The notes: a model not told the origin generated them from the sequence alone. Counted from the first letter of the stretch, positions 1-11,473 are shown. The stretch: 64,000 nt of DNA from Plectosphaerella cucumerina (GCA_020746995.1 JAGPXD010000002.1:1054001-1118000), one strand, 5' to 3'. Translations and numbers: made by a program.

Positions 1-607
1 TACGAGAAACGATGCACATGGAACAGAAAACATAATGCCCATCTTTGTCCTCCATGATCCCTAATACGCCACCCTGACCATCGCCAGCAACGCCCGCCAG
101 GCGCTAGAATACGGTGGGAGATAAGCGTCGGCAAGGCCCCCATCACGCTCACCTCGTCGCGGCAAGGTTCCTTATAACTAGCATGCCGCCAAGTCCCGCA
201 TCCGCCAGCCACATGATAAGCTAGCACTAGCAGCGTGCTCACCAAAGTCCCTTGGAATTTGGGTGCGCATGATGTCCGCCATGATCAGCGTCTATCTTTG
301 TGGTGGATCTGGGGAAGAGGGGGCCCGCGATAGGGGTCCGATACCAGTCGGCTAGCGGACCCAGCGCAGTCCAGCTCGTCGGGTCCGTTCCCCTCTCACG
401 CTTGAGGCCGAGAGTCGTCAGCGCAGTGCACTCCGAGATTCGATTGCATCGGCAGGCTTTCTACCAGACCATCATCAAGTATCAAAGGTCAATATAAGTC
501 GCATGAAGCCCGAAGATCTTCACTACTTCCAGAGCATTGAGCAGTAGTCCTACATCACCAGTCAACCCTCTTCCACAAACCCAGACTTGTACCCGAATCC
601 TTTTAAC
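1..607. other. Intergenic, upstream of MFS gene
   Basis: I see no supported gene here. The open frame at 300-497 is short, has no recognisable domain and starts at a non-ATG codon. The stretch presumably holds the promoter and 5' UTR of the transporter that starts at 608. Confidence 0.5.
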
Positions 608-2342
608 ATGGCGCTTGGAATCCTACCCGATCGACATCTCGACCATGTCCCCGGCACAACACTCCTCGACGAGAGAGGCACAGCGGCCGGGCTCGAAGGC
701 GGCGAGGGCCACGTCTCCCTCAAGCACGACTCCAGCGGCACAATCGTACTGGTCCCTCAGCCGTCCGATTCGCCCGATGACCCCCTGAACTGGCCCGCTT
801 GGAAGAAGAACATGTTCACCGTCGCCATCGCCTTCGGCAGCGGGTGTGTGGGTGCCTGCGGTCCACTCCTCAGCTCAGCCGTCGTTCCTCTCGCGGAAGA
901 GCTTGACGTCTCGCTTCAGCACTTCACCCTCGGCTTCCAGGGCTCATGTATTGCCGCGCTGGGGCTTGGGAGTCTCTTGTGCAACTCCCTTGCCGTCATG
1001 GTCGGCAAGCGACCCGTTTATCTTGCCACCACAGTCGGCCTCATCGCGACCTGCATCTGGAGCGCCGAGACGACAAACTTCACCTCTCTCGCCATCTCGC
1101 GTGCTGTTCAGGGGTTCTGCATGACCCCGATGGAAGCACTAGTCCCTGCATCCATCGCTGACATCTTTTATGTCCACGAGAGAGGGTTCCGGAATGCCAT
1201 TTTCAACCTAGGTGTCTTGGGTGGCATCAATCTCGCCTCGCCAATTGGTAATTTCATTCATCACTTGCTAATATCAGCAACTTGGGCTAACATTTCATCA
1301 GCCGGCGCTGTAATCGACAACAGCTCTTACCGGACCTGTCTATACGGCATGGTTGGCGCCTTCGTCGTCCAGCTACTTCTCACATTCTTTTTCATGCCGG
1401 AGTCACACTTTGACCGCTCGGCACTTGCAGGAAGCAGCGTTGCTTCCACCGCTGGCGAAGACTCTGGCCCAGATGAGAAGAAGCTTGCATCGGATAAGGT
1501 CTCGAGCGGATCGGTCAGCACGCCTGTCGTCGAGAAGGCACACTCTTACCTCCATGACCTGCGCCCTTGGAGCGGCTACTACGACTCTTCCAACTTCCTT
1601 AGGAACCTGGTCTCCCCATTCTTCATGCTGGCGTCGCCCATCGTCGTCTGGGGTGCCATGATGTTCAACATCTGCATCTCATGGCTCGTGCTCCTCACCA
1701 TCACACTCTCGCAAATCTTCTCCGGGCCCCCTTACAACTTCTCGGTCACTTCTGTGGGCCTCACCAGTCTTTCCTCGTTCATTGCGACTCTCATTGCAAC
1801 GGCCTTCTCGGGACTGGCTGTCGATGGACTGGTCAAGTTTATGTCAAGGAAGAACAGCGGCATCTATGGTGCGTTCCTGCGATGCCCCTCCATAATCCGA
1901 CCAAAGCTAACCCGCTGCAGAGCCCGAATTCCGCCTCCCCATCATCAGCCTTTACCTCCTCCTCACCGGCAGCGGCTTCTTCGCCTGGGGCCAGAGCCTG
2001 TACAACGTCGACCCCTGGCCCATTCCGGTCATTGTCTGCATGGGTATTATCAACCTGGGCGTCCAATTCGGCACCACGGGTGTCGTGACCTACGTCGTCG
2101 ACTGCCATCGTGAACGAGCAGCTGAGGCCTTTGCCATCATGAGCTTCGTCAAGAACATGTTCTCGTTCGGCATGACGTTCTACTGCAACGACTGGATCGC
2201 AGTCCAAGGCGTCCGAAACACCTTTTTCGTTGTTGGTGGAATCACTATTGCTATAACCCTAACGACAATTCCGATGTACATCTTTGGAAAGAGAGCCAGG
2301 AGCTTTGCCTTCCGCAGTGGTCTGATGGGCTCAAGTTCTTGA
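608..2342 (+). CDS. MFS transporter, DHA1-like (drug/ion family)
   Basis: Major facilitator that probably exports or imports a small molecule across the plasma membrane; the substrate cannot be read from sequence. Three exons join in frame: 608-1247, 1302-1868 and 1921-2342, giving 542 aa. The first intron is 54 nt, so it stays open when unspliced; removing it gives SPIAGAVID, the form expected in the family. The second restores GIYEPEFRLP. The N-terminal DPLNWPAWKKN is the usual entry to TM1 in fungal DHA1 proteins, and about twelve hydrophobic segments follow, with a Ser/Glu/Lys-rich central loop near residues 265-300. The ATG at 608 is preferred because the upstream in-frame codon is TTG. 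It stands alone, with no biosynthetic genes beside it. Confidence 0.88.
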
Positions 2343-2527
2343 TGGATAGGCCTTGTATGGCTTGGACAGTTGGTCCAGACGGGGGGTGGAAACCTCTCCA
2401 TTAGGTATGTAGCAATTCGATGGTTTCCTTGTTTCCAAAGCTCAGATCGTGATATGGTCGTGTCAGTGGAACCAGACCGGATCAACTGTTTCAAAAAGCT
2501 CACGTTGCCACTTCACTTCCAAACTTC

Positions 2528-4362
2528 CTACGTCGTGACTTGACCATCTTCGATATCTGCTTCCTCTGACATGGCCATAGCAACCATCGTTGCTATGACC
2601 TCATTTCTAGAGAGGTCGTCAAGGCTCGCGCCAAGCCCACTGCCCTGCTTGAGTTTCTTCTCACTGTATTCCGTTGGCACATCAATGACGTTGGGCAGCG
2701 GCTTGAGATCAGGCAGCGCAAACTCTCTCCGAGCCGCGACACTGCTCCAGGTCTTCTCCGTGTAGTAATTCCGCCATTCATCGCCCGCGATCTTGAACAA
2801 ACTCTTGAAGGCGGGAAGACTAACTCTCGTGGCCAGGTTTGACCCACCCGCCGAACTGCCCCCGGCTTCTAGGGATAGAAGACATGCATGAACGATCTGG
2901 ACCCAGAAGTAGCTCTGAGTCTCGGAGTAAGGCGGCACCTGTTGATTCTGAGCTCGAGCCCGGATGGTAGACGTCTCCAAGGCTTGCAAAGCCCTTTTGA
3001 CCAGGGCGCCTCTCCGGACCTTCGAGCTCGTGCAGGCCTGCGTGACTATGAGAGCGAACCGGATGAGTCGGTCTTGGCTCTGTTCCGGCACCCAACTGAC
3101 CGATTGCTGCTGCAGCGGGTTGGCGACGAAAGCCGGGAGAGGTTGAAGATCTGGGAAGCGCCAGTTTTCGCGGGCGTCGGGACTAAAGAGAAGGTCTTTC
3201 GAATAGTAGGCCTTCCAGAGTCCAGAGTCCATGAGGGACGGTGAATGCAAGACAATCTCTTTGAAGTCTTTTCGGTCTAGAAGAGTCGATTTGTCGTTTG
3301 CTTCGGCGAAGCTCAGCACAGCAAGTTGAATCTGTGCGAGCCAGAACACGGTCATCGTACTGCCATCATTAGCTCAGGATTAGCAGACAAGTACTCCGCG
3401 AAGGCCTACCGATGCGCTGTGTTCTTGAATCTCTGGGGATTGCCGGCCCTCAGGCGCGCGAGATGCTTGAGAAAAGTGTCTGCACACTCGAGAATCCCAG
3501 TGCCTGAGGCAAGGGCTTCGAGCATGACAAAGTATCCAGATCGAAGGTGGGCATAATGATCCCAGGCGTCAAGAGATCCATCCAGAAAGGCTTGCCAGAA
3601 AGTGTCTGGATCAGGTTCCTGCGCGGAGGCGGCCTCTGTCATTCGAAGCAGACTCTCTTTCGTTGGTTGCTGGCTGGCGTCCTGCCCTTCCACCGGTAGG
3701 CGGCTATGAGACTGCCCCTCTTCATCCAGAATCGTCTTGATCTCATCGAGCGCCTCGTGCAACTTGTCGTTGTCCAGTGCACTAAATCCCAGCTTGTCCA
3801 CGATCATTACATGTGGAGTGCCGATGAAAATGGCGACCTCTGACTGGAACCTTGTCCGAAGCATGTCGACGGTCGTTTGGCGGTCTTCCATTGGTATCAG
3901 ATCCTGCTTGGTGAGCATGACCCAGATGTGCTTCGTGCCGAACTCGATCATCAGCCCAATGACGGCATGTAGCTGCGCGATGGAATCCTCGAGCCTGTCG
4001 ACGTCGCTGCAGTCATGCAAGAACAGGATGAACCTTTCGGGACGGAAGTAGTGTCGGATGAGTGCTCGCATCTGGTCGCAACCTGGGCATTTGGTCAATC
4101 AGATGGCACTACCTAGGCGGGCAGTGAGGTATCTCGGATCTGGTCACACACCGCCAATGTCCCAGAACGTAAAGTCACCGCGCTTCCCCCGCTCAATCGT
4201 CTCCACGTTGAAGCCAATGGTCGGGATCGTCGTGACGGTCGTCCCAAGTTTCAGCTGGTACATCATCGTCGTCTTGCCCGCGGCATCATTGCCGAGGATG
4301 AGGCCGGTGGGGTGAGGTTTCGGCCCAAAGAGCCACTGCGACAGACCTGCGAGGATGAGCAT
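2528..4362 (-). CDS. ARF/ARL-family GTPase-like protein, long C-terminal extension
   Basis: Predicted membrane-associated small-GTPase-like protein. Exons 4152-4362, 3410-4082 and 2528-3359 join in frame to 571 aa. The N-terminus is hydrophobic (MLILAGLSQWLFGP), followed by an ARF-type P-loop GNDAAGKTT, switch I PTIGFNVETIE and a WDIGG switch II. The first splice gives WDIGGCDQMR, where ARFs have WDxGGQD, so the catalytic Gln is Cys. The base-specificity motif reads TKQD instead of NKQD. After the GTPase fold (about residues 1-190) there is a roughly 380-aa mostly helical extension with no domain I recognise. Ordinary ARFs are about 180 aa. The family is clear from the motifs; GTP hydrolysis is doubtful and the role unknown. 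The first ATG of the frame is at 4362; an upstream TTG at 4461 is not used. Confidence 0.82.
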
Positions 4363-5099
4363 AGGCAGGATCCATGGGGCGGGTGACAGGACTTGCCCAT
4401 GTTCGGTATGCCTCCAGAGGGTGTGACTACTATGAATCGGGTTGGCAGCTTTGAGAAACAAATCTTGCCACGGAGACGGTGCGACCTTGGGAGTTCAAAA
4501 GCTGTCCTTCCGGAGACATTTCACTCCCCGCGCGCAGGAGCCACGAATGCTTGGTCCATGAAGCGTGGCTCAGCCAGTGGCTGGTGATGTCTTCCACGCC
4601 TCCGTGTCCGAGGACAGTGGGAACCAAGAACCCCTGATTTACACACTGTCCATGGACTCTCCAGACCTCCGGGCAGCTGTTTGAAACGACTCAACATCAG
4701 CGACTATTATCTGCCTTCTATTCTGAGAAACCTTGATGACCAGACTCAGCCGCTGTCTCAAGTTCTAGCTCGGCCTTTCCCCAGCAATATTCATCACAAA
4801 CGACACTGTCACTCCTCACACGGCACCAGGTCTAGCCTCAGTTCAAGTCTCTACTCTTCTGAATTTCGAGCCGGCGCACTGCCACATCTCAGCCTTGCCA
4901 TCTAGGAGCTAGCTATCTCAGGAGCTACTCTCCGCAAAGTCTGTCTCTACTCTTCCAATTTCAAGTCAACTGCCCCCCCTTTCTCTATGAAGACGCCAAG
5001 CCAGTGACCTACCCTCAGATAGTCCCATGTCTGTATCTTCACTCCCTCACCCCCTGCTCTGCTCACAACACCTCTATTCCGCCAAAAGGGCGAGAAAGC
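4363..5099. other. Intergenic
   Basis: Holds the promoter of the ARF-like gene and the 3' flank of the secreted-protein gene. Several short open frames lack domain content. I see no RNA gene or repeat. Confidence 0.5.
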
Positions 5100-6312
5100 T
5101 TAGTAGCCCCATTTCTTGGCTCCCTCGAACCACTGGTTAGGCTGCCTCGGGGCGTGGACGTCGGGCAGATGCTCCTCCACGGGCTCCTGAGCGCACACGC
5201 CTACCATGCCCCCGCTGTTGAAGGCAGAGCATGCGCCACCGCAGCAGTGGGGATCCTTTACATAGCACCTGGAGCCCCTGGGAGCGCAGTTGGGGTTCTC
5301 AAGCTCGTAGGGGCTCTCGGGCAGCTCGGGGGCGGGCCCCTTAGCCCAGCGGCTCCACATGTCCTCGACCTCGTCGCTCTGCTCCCCGATGAAGGGCAGC
5401 GGCCTGAGGTCCCTGGGCTCATTGTACCCCTCGTAATCATCGTACTTCTCGTACTCCCGCTCGTCGATGGGCTCGCGCTTGCTCTCCCTGACGGGGGCGG
5501 CCTCCCAGGCGGGCTCAGCCTCCCAGGCGGGCTCGGCCTCCCAGGCGGGTTCGGCCTCCTTGGTGGGCTCGGGGATACAGGCGTGCAGGTTGAACTCGGG
5601 CTTGAGGGTCTCAGTCTTAGTCTCGGTGACGGTGGTGGCAGCGATGGTGGTGGTGATGGTGTCGAGGGCCTCAGTCTTGGTGGCGGTGCAGCTGATGACA
5701 GTTTCCGTGGAGGTCTGGATGGCGGTGGCGGTCTGCAGGTGGATGATTGTCAGTTCTGGGCCAAGGGAAGCTTGAACAAGGAAGGTCCGCTTACTCTGGG
5801 CTGGAAGACGGTCCTTTCGACGGTGATGATTTCCGTCTCGGTCTCGGTAGCAATTTCACGCTCGGTGATGGTCTATGTTGTCAGATTTATTGCGAACCTC
5901 GTCGAAGACATGGGAGACTACTAACCGTGGGGACCTGAACGGTCTTGGTCTTGACGACCTTGAATGGCTTGGCGGGCTTGTCGGGCTCGGGCTCGGACTC
6001 GAACTCGGGCTCCTCGTCAACATAATTGCCGCCCTTGTTGCCCTTGGGGGCCTCGATGGGGGTCTCTTCTTCCTCGACGTTAAGACAGTCACAAGCCTCG
6101 TAGACATCCTGAACCTGGAACTTCTTGAGGCCGCTGGGGACGTAGGACTTGTCGTTGGTCTCGGACCATTTCTCCTTATGGTCGTGGAGGTACTCGCAGA
6201 CCTTGGTATTGTTCTCGACGGACTTGAGGGCCTTGAAGACCTTGGTGTTGCAGTTGCTGCTGGCAAGGGCGACGCCCATAGGGACGGCCACAAGCAGGGT
6301 GAGGATGCGCAT
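5100..6312 (-). CDS. Secreted repeat protein with Cys-rich C-terminus
   Basis: Secreted hypothetical protein, effector- or wall-protein-like. Exons 5926-6312, 5795-5872 and 5100-5732 join in frame to 365 aa; both introns carry GT-AG ends and remove stops. The start MRILTLLVAVPMGVALAS is a clear signal peptide of about 17 residues. Order: N-terminal domain with Cys pairs (residues about 20-80), Lys/Glu/Pro-rich stretch, Thr-rich spacer (TETETEIIT, TTTIAATTVTET), tandem EAEPAW hexapeptide in about three to four copies, charged linker, then a C-terminal segment with CYVKDPHCCGGAC and a final Cys. No catalytic motif is visible. A TATAAAAG box lies about 100 nt upstream. Known: Thr/Pro-rich secreted fungal proteins are often cell-wall attached; whether this one is cannot be told. 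Confidence 0.8.
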
Positions 6313-6691
6313 CTTGGATGACGGAACGGGTGATGGAAGGAAGGTTGGGTGTCGGATGGATGAGTTGATGGAAAGTTTGAAAGTTGGATTCTGGTCTGGA
6401 GGGGCCGCCTTTTATAGAACTTCTGCTTCTCCATCTTCTGAGTAGCCTAGGCTGCACTCACGCCTGCAGTCTCATCATTGAGTGGTTTGAAGCCCCAGGG
6501 GCAGCTCGTGGCGCGTTGCGGCGTCCATTGGGTTGATTTGTATGGCCATGTCGCAGCCATCGGTTGTCCACAGGAGGTGAAAGAACACATTGCAATGGTG
6601 TTCGAGAAATTGATGCATAGTATTAGGTACTTCGTATGGGTATCATTCGTTACCAACCGGCTCCTGTGCCTTCGCCACATCCCACGATGCC
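6313..6691. other. Intergenic with secreted-gene promoter
   Basis: Contains the promoter and 5' UTR of the secreted repeat protein and the 3' flank of the kinase-like gene. The TATA box at 6409-6416 is the only element I can support. Confidence 0.5.
6409..6416 (-). promoter_or_regulatory. TATA box of secreted repeat-protein gene
   Basis: TATAAAAG reads toward the gene and lies about 100 nt before its ATG, a normal distance for a filamentous-fungal TATA plus a short 5' UTR. Confidence 0.55.
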
Positions 6692-8083
6692 TCACGCGGC
6701 GGCGGCCTGGCAGCCCAAAACAGGGATGCCCATCAGCCACGACAGGCCGAAAAGCCTTCCTTTCGTCTCACTGGCCCCAACCCGCAGGTGCCTGGACACA
6801 GCAATAGCCATGGCTCGCCGCCTTCCCATGAAGAAGGACGCCAGGGAGACTGCGGTGCCAGCCCGCACTTCACTGCCCTGCACTGGCGCTGAAGCACCAT
6901 CACGTGATGGACTTTTCCTGCTCGATGTTTCGCGAACCTGGATGGCTGGCGCCGGGTTCCGGAGGATGTCCCAGTACATGGCGGGCAGTGGCTCGGCGGC
7001 GGCAAAGAAGGCATCGTCGAAATTTGCGGGGTCTGAGCTCGCGGCGCGCACAAATGCCATGTAAACCTTGACAAGACGAACAACGTCGTTGAGCTTGCAG
7101 TCGGAGTTCTGGTGCGTATCAGCCGTCCAGAGAATGGACGAGTGGTAGGGGTGTGAGGGCTGGCGCGCATTGCCGAGGTCGGCGAGGACCCAGTGCGTGG
7201 GGCGCTCTGGTGAGGCGACGAAAATGTTGTCGGCCTTGATGTCGTCGTGGCACAGGTTATGCTTGTTGTGTAAGAGGTCAAGGCCTCCCAGGAGGTGCTC
7301 GAACGAGGGGCGGTAGAGGGCGTCGACGTCGCGAAAGGAGAGGGCACTCGTGCCACTGGCTGAGGTTGTGGCGGCCAGTTTCTTCAAGGTCCCAGCCCGC
7401 AGGAAGGGAGTCACCAGGTGCCACTGGGGTGCCGCCCCTGGTTTCGTGGGCGTATTGAAAAAGTCGTCAACGGGTAGGAAGGCTTCCTGGGGTGACGTCC
7501 CGAGGCCATCGGTCATGTTCCGACTCGACCCGCCCATGATGAGGGTGGCGGCAATCTCCGTGGGCCATCGCAGCGTCGTTCCCTCTGTCGGGACGCAGTT
7601 GCGAAAGGGGCTGCTGCGCTCGTTGTACACCTTGACGACGCTGTTCCCGTAGACAAATGCCTCGCCCTCGCGACCGGCGCCCAGTCTGGTCCATCTAGAT
7701 CGTTCCGACACGATGCCTGCTCTGGCGGCGTCGGATGCACCTCCGTGTACGTATGAATACAACCTCTGTGTGGCGTTGCTATGACCGTCTTCGAAGTCGA
7801 GGAACTCGGTGGGGAGGTATTTGGCGGCAAGGGCTTCGCGATACTGTATGTGCAGGTTGAGGAAGTGCACGAAGCTGATACAGCCGAGCAGGAGAAGGAG
7901 GCGCGACAGCTGCCTGGGAGACGGGGCGCGTATGAAACCTCGCCTTCTCCAGGCGCCGTCGAGGCGGTCCAGCGGCGGCGAGGCGTGTTCCTTGATCATG
8001 TCGGCGTCCGTTTGGCGAGAGGTGTGGAGGGAGAAAGCAAGTGGCGTGCAACAGGCGAGCAGGGCGGTTTTGAGAAATGCCAT
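6692..8083 (-). CDS. Membrane-anchored protein-kinase-like protein
   Basis: Predicted kinase-fold protein of 463 aa in one open exon. A hydrophobic segment (LSRLLLLLGCISFVHFL, about residues 60-78) suggests a type II membrane anchor with the kinase domain following. Kinase landmarks: a glycine loop GAGREGEAF, a candidate ATP lysine in SVVKVY, catalytic loop LCHDDIKADNIFV (HDD in place of HRD, Lys and Asn kept) and metal site LADLGNAR (DLG for DFG). These keep the residues needed for phosphotransfer, so it may be active; the substrate is unknown. The ATG at 8083 is chosen over a TTG three codons upstream. The C-terminus after IQVRE loses similarity to kinases and could hide a further in-frame intron near 6890-6935. 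It resembles the lineage-specific fungal kinase families rather than a named kinase. Confidence 0.7.
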   Translation of the reverse strand: MAFLKTALLACCTPLAFSLHTSRQTDADMIKEHASPPLDRLDGAWRRRGFIRAPSPRQLSRLLLLLGCISFVHFLNLHIQYREALAAKYLPTEFLDFEDGHSNATQRLYSYVHGGASDAARAGIVSERSRWTRLGAGREGEAFVYGNSVVKVYNERSSPFRNCVPTEGTTLRWPTEIAATLIMGGSSRNMTDGLGTSPQEAFLPVDDFFNTPTKPGAAPQWHLVTPFLRAGTLKKLAATTSASGTSALSFRDVDALYRPSFEHLLGGLDLLHNKHNLCHDDIKADNIFVASPERPTHWVLADLGNARQPSHPYHSSILWTADTHQNSDCKLNDVVRLVKVYMAFVRAASSDPANFDDAFFAAAEPLPAMYWDILRNPAPAIQVRETSSRKSPSRDGASAPVQGSEVRAGTAVSLASFFMGRRRAMAIAVSRHLRVGASETKGRLFGLSWLMGIPVLGCQAAAA

Positions 8084-9427
8084 GCACTGCAAGACAAAAG
8101 CTGGTTCCAGGGACTCGGGTGCACCGACGGGAGGAGACTGGGGTCATGCCAGTGGAATGCGGCGTCGGCGCAGACACGAGGGAGACGGGCGGGAACGTGT
8201 CATGCGCCAGCTTGGCAAAGGATCCCTGCCTTTGAGATCGCAGGGCAGGCAGGACCGGGCAGGACAGGGCGGGAAAAATCAGATGACGGCATGGACAGTG
8301 GGTGTTCGGACGGCGGGCGAGCAGGAATGCCCCGGTCGCCCTGCCGAGGATGATGCCGGCAGGAACAAGTCACACCAAGTTTGTCCTGAAGAACTCGGGC
8401 GACGTGTCGAGACGGGTGCAAACTTGGCAAGGAGCGGTGACCACTCAACCGGCAGGAACGTGACTTGGCCCTCACATCCTCTGGCCTTTCATTGACAGCG
8501 CAGCGATGTTGCCCAGAGACGAAGGGTGGACGATCGGGTGAGACAGACAAGAAGGCGGTGGTCTGCGCTATCTGCGCTGTGGTAGGGCCAAAATCTTGTT
8601 TTGACCCCCCGGCCGCCGCGCTTCGCTAAGCCGCGGACGTCATTGGCGATGCGGCGGCTGAGCTGGGCGGGCCGTGGCGGTGCCCATGTCCAGTGTTCCT
8701 TCCATGTGCTGGTGGGAGAATTGTGAGACGATCGCCTTGCAATTTTGATGCTCGTTTCGATCATTCTGCCCCTCTTGTAAGAAATTCGCAAGCAAAATTC
8801 GCATCTCGAATAACGACTCAACTGGAAATGGGATGCGCCAACGACTGGCGGCAGATCAGCGCCGGATGCAATATTCCGAACGCCAAGTCCAAGACCCGGC
8901 GCTAGCGTTAGGGCTGCTGGGGTCCCCGGACACCCAATCTTAATGCGTTGTCACCGTGCGTCAGCGCCGAGGCCAGTGCAGTGCAAAACCTCAGGGGGCT
9001 TCCGTTTTTCTTCCCCTCCTTTTCGCACGAGAAACATGGGTGGCCGTGGCTCATGGCACGCAAGCCACGCGTCGAGCCTCGAAATAGGTATGAGGACAGC
9101 CTGCCGGCCCGCTTACCCCTTTGGATCTACCCCCATTATCGGCGAGATCGTGCCGAGGTTTTGCTGCTATCGCGGCATGCCCGAAACCCACGACCATGCA
9201 GCATGATCGCGGGGAGTACAACCGCTACTAAGGCAAGTAGATAATGGTAGAGCCAAGTCGACACGTGTGTTTTCTTCACCAAGCAGGCTCTAGCAACCTC
9301 GCCACAAACGTGGAAGCAAAGGTCGTCCATCGTCTATCCACCAAGGTTCTTCATCAACCTCCACCACTCTCATCATGACTTTTGCACCCTCACATGATCC
9401 TCTGGAAGAAACTCACCACCCCTCCAT
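8084..9427. other. Intergenic
   Basis: About 1.3 kb between the kinase-like gene's 5' end and the 3' end of the permease gene. It has many short GC-rich open frames in both strands and no domain. No repeat or RNA gene was recognised. Confidence 0.5.
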
Positions 9428-11473
9428 CTAATGCGCAAACCTAAAGTCCAGCCTCCTGCTGCCCTCATCCTTAGTCGTCCCAAGATACCTATCCTTCTCC
9501 TCCACACTCATCGCATCCCACGTCGCAGCCCTCTTCTTGTTCCTCCAGATGTAGTACCCTTTGATCAAGAACGCGAACACAAAGTTCCACGCAATGATGC
9601 CGAGAATGACCCTGTTTCCACGACGGTACAGCGGCGCGTCGTCCTGTCGGTAGATCTGTCCAGGCGTCAGTCATCAACGTCCTCATTTCAAACAAAGGGG
9701 GATACTCACGTTCGACCCGATGATGCTGCTCGTCTGCACGCACATGTTGTAAAACGCGCTTCCCACCGTCCTCGTCCTCACCGACCCGGCATTCCTCGAC
9801 GTCAGTCCCACCAGGATCGAGTGCACGTACGGGTACCCGACGATGAGCACCGTCACCGCGTACCGGCCCCAGGGGCTCGTGCCGACCGGCAGCACCGCCA
9901 GCGCGATGAAGAGCGGCAGCAGCCAGACGGAGTAGAACGCCACAATGAGGAAGCGGTTATTGATGCGCTCCGACACGCGCGACCAGAAGATGAGCTGGAA
10001 GATGAAGATAGTGAAGGCCGGGACCGTCAGGAGGTTAGTCTGCAGCGTCGTGAAGCCGAGGTTGCGCAAGTTCAGGGTGAAGTAGGCCACTACAACATGC
10101 GGAGTCAGTAATTTCCTTTTACGGCTGTGTCAGGAGTTATCAGGAGTCTGTCTTGGGAGTTGATGCAGTAGTAGCACGTGGTACCCACATGGCAAGGCAA
10201 ACGACTCGCGAGACAGACTCCAACGACTCCTAACACAGCCTAATACGGTAATAAAGAACTCAGGGGTAACGGTACTGATGGGGCGGAGGGGCATGAGAAG
10301 CGTGAATCCCATGAGGTAGATGGGCCAAAGGTCATAGTCGGAAAAGGCGTTGTAGAGGAGGCGGAGCGTCAGGCCTTGGCGGTTGTGCATGCCGCCCTAG
10401 GTGGTGTCAGTAGTGTTTTCAGTATTGTGAAGAGTAGACGGCTTGCCTTGGCGGGGTCATCCCTCAGGACGCGGTTGACCATGATGATCTCCTCCCTCTC
10501 GGAGAACCAGCCGTCCTTGCCGCGGAACCAGCTTGCAGTCTGTGTAGGACTGGCCGGCATGAGGAGGAATGAGAAGACGCCGATCAAACCAGTCCTATTC
10601 AAGTCAGCTTGCGTCTTCAGGAGAGTTGACGTTAAAGAACTTACGCGATACCCTCCAGCAGGAACATCCACTGCCAACCATGCCACCCCGCGATACCCCT
10701 CATCTGGAAGATACCAGCCGCCAGAAACGCTGCCAAGATCTGCGTTACGTATGACGACGTGTAGAAGTAGCTCAACCTGATGGGAAGCTCCTTGCTAGTG
10801 TAAAAGTACGTCAAGTAGAGGATGGCATCCGGGATGAAGCCACCCTCGCACAGTCCCAGCAAGGCCCTGGTAACGTAAAAGCCCGTCTGTCCCTTGACAA
10901 AGGCCTGGCTTGCCGCAACCAGCGACCACGCGATCATCTGAGTCGGCACCCAAACATCGGGGCCCAACTTCTTCGACACCATCTGAGATGGTAGCTCCGC
11001 CAAGAGGAACGAGATGTAGAAAATCGTCATTCCGTAGTTGTACTGGTTTGTGCTCATCCCAATGTCGGTGAGCATGTCGTCCGAGAGCGCCTGGTTGATG
11101 TTGCCGCGGTCGAGCTGGAGCGCAAAGAACATGACGCATACCCATGAGCAGATGCGCCAGTCGAGCTGCGGGTAACATGTTAGTCCGGTTCGGTTCGGGT
11201 CAGCTTCATGATTCGTACCTTCTTGACGAGCTTCTTCTCCTCCTCCTTCGTCCATTCCGCGGTTGGATCATAGCGGTGTCGTCCTTCATACTCCGGGATG
11301 GGCTCGTACAAGCGGTCAGATGCGCCGCCGGCAAAGACAATGTCGCCCTTTGTCTTGACCACGCGTGCCTCGAGGTCGCGAGGAGTGTCCGAGTCGGACT
11401 CGACCCTCTTCTGATCGACCTGAAGCAAAGACTCCGGCGGCGAAGCCTTGTCAGACGTCTTTTCGGCGCCCAT
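9428..11473 (-). CDS. DAL5/allantoate-type MFS permease (ACS family)
   Basis: Plasma-membrane H+-coupled permease of the anion:cation symporter type; family members carry allantoate, nicotinate, pantothenate and similar acids. Six exons (11219-11473, 10645-11165, 10447-10594, 10276-10396, 9710-10089, 9428-9655) join to 550 aa. Motifs: LDWRICSWV then FALQLDRGNINQAL at TM1, LLGLCEGGFIPDAILYLTYFY at TM4, and DDPAKGGMHNRQGLTL in the central loop. The third intron (10397-10446) starts with GC, not GT (AAG|GCAAGC); no GT donor keeps the frame. The fourth intron (10090-10275) is 186 nt, against 50-54 nt for the others, because it carries an inverted-repeat element. Its donor choice is the least sure splice. 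The ATG at 11473 is the first in frame. Confidence 0.87.
10123..10240. mobile_element. MITE-like inverted-repeat element inside an intron
   Basis: Imperfect terminal inverted repeats of about 38 nt: the left arm from 10123 starts GGCTGTGTCAGGAGT and the right arm, read inward from 10240, starts GGCTGTGTTAGGAGT; both continue to GGAGTCTGTCT. TA dinucleotides abut the element (10120-10121 and 10241-10242), consistent with a Tc1/mariner-like TA target. Removing it would leave an intron of normal size. It is too short to code for anything, so it would be a non-autonomous element. No second copy is visible in this window. Confidence 0.65.

Noticed and set aside
5004..5924. 306-codon plus-strand frame rich in Gly/Leu/Val repeats
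   Set aside because: It is the antisense shadow of the secreted repeat protein; the minus-strand model has a signal peptide, clean splice sites and a natural stop.
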